Positions 50,173-56,233 of a DNA stretch of 64,000 nucleotides are shown here, piece after piece (position 1 is the stretch's first letter; each line of letters starts with the position of its first letter). The translations under genes were made by a program, and so were the position numbers. Origin of the DNA: Paralvinella palmiformis (lineage: Eukaryota > Annelida > Polychaeta > Terebellida > Alvinellidae); NCBI GenBank assembly GCA_025642065.1, contig JAODUP010000224.1, positions 618,501-682,500 on the forward strand. Direction: 5' to 3'. Below the pieces are notes generated by a model that ran no database searches, was not told where the DNA came from, and saw only the letters and a program-made list of their open reading frames with translations.

Positions 50173-53100
50173 TGTGACTGTCTCTCTCTCTCTGTGTGAC
50201 TGCATTGTACCAACTCTCTCGTGTTTTGTGTGCGTGATCATGTAAATATCCCACTCCGTGTTTTATTTCCCAACATCGGTGTGTTTAAGATAAGGTATAT
50301 ATTTAGCCCGCATCGTGTGTCATTCCAATCTATTAACGGCTACTATTTAAACAGTGAAAGTCTCGTTGGCGTGTGCGTGTACATGTACGTGAGTGTCCAT
50401 GGCCAAGCACGCTCAGGAGTATACGGACGCACACTGGTGACCAGAAGAACGAACGAACCAGGTGACAGGGCCAACCCATTAATCTAACACTAACAGAAAG
50501 AAAAAAAACATCGAATATCGCCACATTAATAACGAGCCGTTAATGACACGACCGGTCGTTCATCTTCATCGTCCAAGGCTGATCCGGATCCCCCCCCCCC
50601 AATAAAACAACAACCTATAACGTATCACAAACATAGCAGTTACCCATCAGAGTCAATTACAGGTAAGAGAAAAGACTAATATGTGGTCAAAATCCACTTA
50701 TAACACAACCGATATGTGTCTGGTAAATAGTGAAATACGATATTTACGTAGAGAGTACCAAGAAAACGCCGTTAGAAATAAAATTCAGCTGATTGCTTCG
50801 TTACCTGGAATTATTCTGACAGAAACAGCCTGCTCACACAACAAATAGGCAACAACACCATCAAGACACGGAATAGAAACAAGAAACACACAAAATGGTG
50901 CACCTGCCACCGGGTCAAATTGGATCGTAAACCACGGACAGGTAAATATTGACTGAGAATGAATGATCATATGTTTGTGTTTTGTCTGCGTGTGTGTGCG
51001 CGAGAGAGAGGCGCAATTGTAGTAACTATTTAGTAACTTAGAACATACGGTAGTCAAGCACTTAACCGCTCCTTAAGCACAGAGGCGTATTACTATTATT
51101 TGATAAACCATACGATGAAACGGGTTCAGCGAATTAAATCGCGAGTAGCATACGTAAGAGATAGCCAGTGTTGATGTTTTTAAAAGCAGCATCCTACACA
51201 GACACTGTCTTCAGCCAGATGACGAGGGATACAGATTACGAAGCGTGACAGATACTGGAAGGTGTGTGCTGGACATGCCTGATTAGACAAAATTTTCAAT
51301 CCATGCGCGATATGTTTCCCATAATACCAACTCGTTTTCAACTCCTCCTCCCTCCAACGAATTTCAGCTAAAAATCTCGCCATATGCCACCGGAAAAGGT
51401 CTAACATTTTTTTCGGAATCCCTCCACAGGAAGAGATCCCGATCTCGTTTCACGGATCGATGGCGGTCAGTATCAGCAGCCTTGGTTCGGCTGAACGATC
51501 GGACTATAATCTAAAGCTGAAAATAAAAACTACCTCAACCTAAAATTTGAGGAGGAAAATACTAACCCTTCTATTAGCTGGCTTCCTATGTATCTGTTTT
51601 AACCGTCTTGTGATTTATGGTAATACACCCACTTATAAATACCATTACTGGCTCTTTTCGAGAGATTACAGTTCCACAGAATAACACGTCGTCGGCACAA
51701 ACAAAGAGGTGCGCGCGCACGCGCCCACACACACACAAACAAGTGAAATGAGAATGGTTGACAGAAACTCAGACTATAGATAGTATTATCTATGGATAGA
51801 AGTGCTGACGTGCAGCCCCCGCATTCTAACACACCCAGCTTTCCTTAAGTGTGTGTCTGTAAACATATATATATATATACACACACCAAAACTGATTCTA
51901 TTCACTCTTGTGTCTATTGTAGTCCACACACAGGTGTCTCAGATATGGCTAAATATTGCAGAATAATCGGTCCACTAAAATTGATTAATTTATAATAGGA
52001 CCTATCTCCGTTACGGTTATCTCTAGACCGCCTGCGTCGTGACAATGGGTTTAGTCCATTAAATGAATACGGCGACTTAAATTTGACATCGCAGAGCTCC
52101 TGTGCTGATCAACATCCGCCAATAACCACCGAAAATATTTATCCTACTTGGGTATGCGATGACACCCGTGCTTAAGTGGAAAGCGGAACCCGATTAAACA
52201 ATATTTGCAATGAGAAAAAAACGCACCTACAATAACAATGGCACACAGGTGAAGATTATTTGCAAACGAAATATTATCCGTCATCTAAAAACAACGAAGA
52301 AAGAATGGCCAGGAATTTCACCAGATCGTGCCCCAAAAATAACAGGAGTGCCAGTTAAATGCCTGTGTCTTTATTTTGTAAATAAACCAGCACAAAACAG
52401 AGTGCTGTAAAAGCGCCTAATATTAATGCTAAGTACAAGCATCAATCAAATCCCAGTCATATTTCTGCATGTACAGTGTGTGTGTGTGTATTTGCGTGCT
52501 TGATACGGAATAAGTCATGAAACATACATTTCAAAATGCAGCAATGTTTCGGCAAGATAAAAGTTTCAATCACCGATTAGGCTTACAAGAGCGTTATCTG
52601 CTGGAGAAATCCACAAAATTGCTTCCTGAGAGACTCCCATACGAGTTGTTTTAGAAAAAACTTAAGTTGGAATAAGCCATTCGATTAAAAGATTACCAAA
52701 AGTGTTGTCAGATCCTCCCCACACACACACCAGAATGCACATGCGCTAACTCCATGATACAACTATTGCAGCACTCGAACCTCTCCCTTATAAACGTTTA
52801 CTGATAAATCATCCACAGCCCAATCAGGCATCAAAGATAAACATTATACCAGTAGATCAATGACACAGTCAATCCCCTCCCAGACCAGAGTGAAGTGGAC
52901 GAACTAATATATCCGCGGATTGAGAGCCAACATATTGCTTCGGATGGAATTAGTGAATCCGCCTTAAACAAACCTAATGGAAAACCAGAAAATCTACGAG
53001 GAAGTGCTGGAAGCGACGAGCCAACAATCATTGTGGACTCGACGGTATCCCATATGTTGGGTGTGTAAAGTAAAAAATGTGCACAAACAGCGAAGATCTA

Positions 53101-56100
53101 ACATTTTCAGAGATGTTAAAAATAAAACCATGACACCAGCTTCCTGCCTAAGAGTGACCAGTTAAATGAACATTATTTGAGTGGGAAAATGTTTTTAAAC
53201 AGGATACGTGTGTGTGTGTATTTTCCAATGCAAAATGAACCAAGTCACACAAGTGATGCGGTAAAAGGGCGAAGTGAAATAAGTTACAGATACGTGGCTA
53301 ACCACGCTACCAGCTAGGCCAAGTAAACAGTCCCACATTCTGTACTGTCCCACCCGACCAAACACCCCACCATACATGAGGCCATGATGCCTGCAGAAAT
53401 CACTACTTACGAGTCTGTGAATCCATCGAACTCTTCCCACTGTTCCTCAAGCGTGCTATCCAGATCCAGATAGGTGCCATAATCACCCTGAGTACCATTA
53501 TGTCTGTATAATTGTAGGGCACAGTCATCTAGCTGGAAATAGAATGAGTAATACTATTTACCACGGAGTTAGTATTGTTCATACACGATACACTATCGAT
53601 TATATGACTGTGTGTACACTAGGGGCTTAATATTCTCAGTAAACGCAATAAATTCAATTGTAAACTATTTGCTTATTCACCCGTCCCCTCCACCCAGCAC
53701 ACACTCTGGTCCTATCCAATCTGACTGTTTCTAAATTTTATTTACAGGTGTATAATCCAAAATATTCCAGCATTATTGAGTCAGATGCTCGATTCACACC
53801 TCTGTCGGTTCAAATTCCATGATAATACATTCTTTTAAAATTCCTATCCATGTATACAGGGCAATACAAAACTTTATTATACATCCTACTTATCAATTTA
53901 TTAAACGATACATCAAAGGAGCAAATTATGATGGATTTGTATTGAAAGGTTATCTTCATCCAGACATCTGAACGATAAATTTTATCAACTTTATTGATCC
54001 AAATTCGCCGGTTCTGGTAAAAAATAATTCCAATTCCACAATGGAAATTTACCAAAAAAGTTATCGGACATCAGGACGGGCAACTTTGAAAAGTTACCAG
54101 TCCCACTGAAAAGTCAGCAGCCCTAACAGGTAATGGCATTACGTATCAGTTTCTGGTCCATGCAACTTAATTACCATTGTGCTACTATGACCCAAATACT
54201 TCTTGTGATTATACATGTATACATGTGGTGATTACGTCGACTTCCAATAGATGCCAGCTGTGTACAGGTGTCACACGACGTCAACACGATAGCGAGCCAG
54301 TTAGCAGCTGTGTCGAATGGTGGTGGATGTTGAACGAAAACAAAGGCATCATTCCGACACCGAGCGAGCGAGCGATGTTCATAATCATATTATAAATGGC
54401 AAAACTTGGATGATGGCACGACCCATTATTAAGTGCCTGGATTCTCCATAATCAAACGCAGTGTAATCAGCTTGTCTTTTGGCAGCGTTTTTAACACCCG
54501 TTCAAAACGACAACGTTGACAGACCAAACCGTTACGGGACGGTGCTCCACAGACCACTAATTAGGACGAATTTAAATAACAACTGACAACAAATGCTCAC
54601 TGAAACAACATTATCGCGTCATCGAAGTGAAATAATATTAGGTCAGAAACATCAAGTCTGCAATTGATTTGAAATTTTAGGAAAAAAAATCAATTTATGA
54701 TCAACGTCAGGGATTGGTATGCTTCTCTATGTGTCCATGTGTACATACATGCCATCCAGGGTTCAGTATCCTGATGAATCACCCAGATCTAGTAATGATG
54801 ACATCTGATTTTTTTATGCCACGACCTTTATCATTTTAACTGTAAAACCACCCAAATGTTAGACAGACACACACACACAGAGAATACATTTTAAATGCCA
54901 TAATAATGATCTAATATTAAATTTTATCTGAAACCACACAGGACACGATGGCATAAATTTACACAATCTCGTGAATAAAGCAACCGGCCACATGCACACC
55001 TGCATGACACTGTGGGTCTGTACACATATTATCAGCCGAAAACTGCACAAGCAAGTTAGCCATCTGTGTGATGGCGGTGAGACGAGCCGAACAAAGTACG
55101 ACACAACACTGACACATAATGATGACATCCCATGTCGGCACCATCGCAGAGTGAAACTGATTTCTATATCTGAAGTACAACCCTCCAACTATCTTTAGGG
55201 TGGAAGTCTGAAAAATCACCACATCTCACGAAGTCAAACATTTTAATGAACTGTCTAAACAAAAATAGAGAGGGAAGGAGAGAGAGGAGACTGTTTTCAT
55301 TTCATGTAGAAGCTTTCGTGCCCGTAAATTATGCGAACTGAATAAGTTAGCGCCATTATGACTCACAGAGCGAATATATAGAGCCTCAGATGCTGCTACG
55401 ACCTGAAGGTGGATTTCTCCGAGTAAAATCGGTTTGTGTTACATTCTCTTCTACGCAGCACGGACACCGAGGAAACATTTACAGAATTTTCATCCACTCA
55501 GCTCGTTTATTAAATATAGATTTAATCAAACGATTAGGATGTAATTCAACTAACCGTTTAGGCTCAATGACTGCATCTTCTCGGTGAAGCTAATAGGTTT
55601 ATGTACAACGAAAGATGGATGAAAACATCGATGATGATCTCCTCGTTGAAAAGACAAACAAATAACAAACACAAAATATATCTGATCTTAGCTGGAGTTG
55701 TGACATTTGAGTTGATGGGTTTTTAGTCTCGATGCTGGTCACAGCTGGGAAATATGGCTGAGGAGCGACAGCTATATCAGGTGGAAGAGTCCCTTTAAAT
55801 GAAAACAACACGAGGGGGGTGACACCTATATCAGGTGGAAGAGATTCCCTTTAAACAAAAAGAACATGAGAGGTGACACCTATATATCAGGTAGAAGAAA
55901 GTCCCTTTAAATAAAATAAAAACACATGAGGGGTGACACTTATATCAGGTAGAAGAGAGTCCCTTTAAATATAAAAACTGAATTTGTGTATACATGTGTT
56001 AATAATCGCTACAGCAGTACGCCATGACAGATGTTGTGCTGTTAGTTTAGACTGTTATCAGATTACTGACACCTTAAAAGATAAGAAATTGTTCTTAACA

Positions 56101-56189
56101 ATACAAATATCTTGTGATGATACTTCCATAACAAAAAAAATTATCAATACATAACGATATCATTAATCTGTTCACTCATTTACTCACTT

Positions 56190-56233
<44 letters not shown>

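Larger units (their letters stand above)
43331..53410 (-). other. FHOD intron 2
   Basis: 10.1 kb, GTAAGT...TTGCAG, the largest intron. Holds LINE tail (44925-45055), SINE pieces (47620), a GC-richer island (45780-46110) and microsatellites. No family-matching exon seen. Confidence 0.8.
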
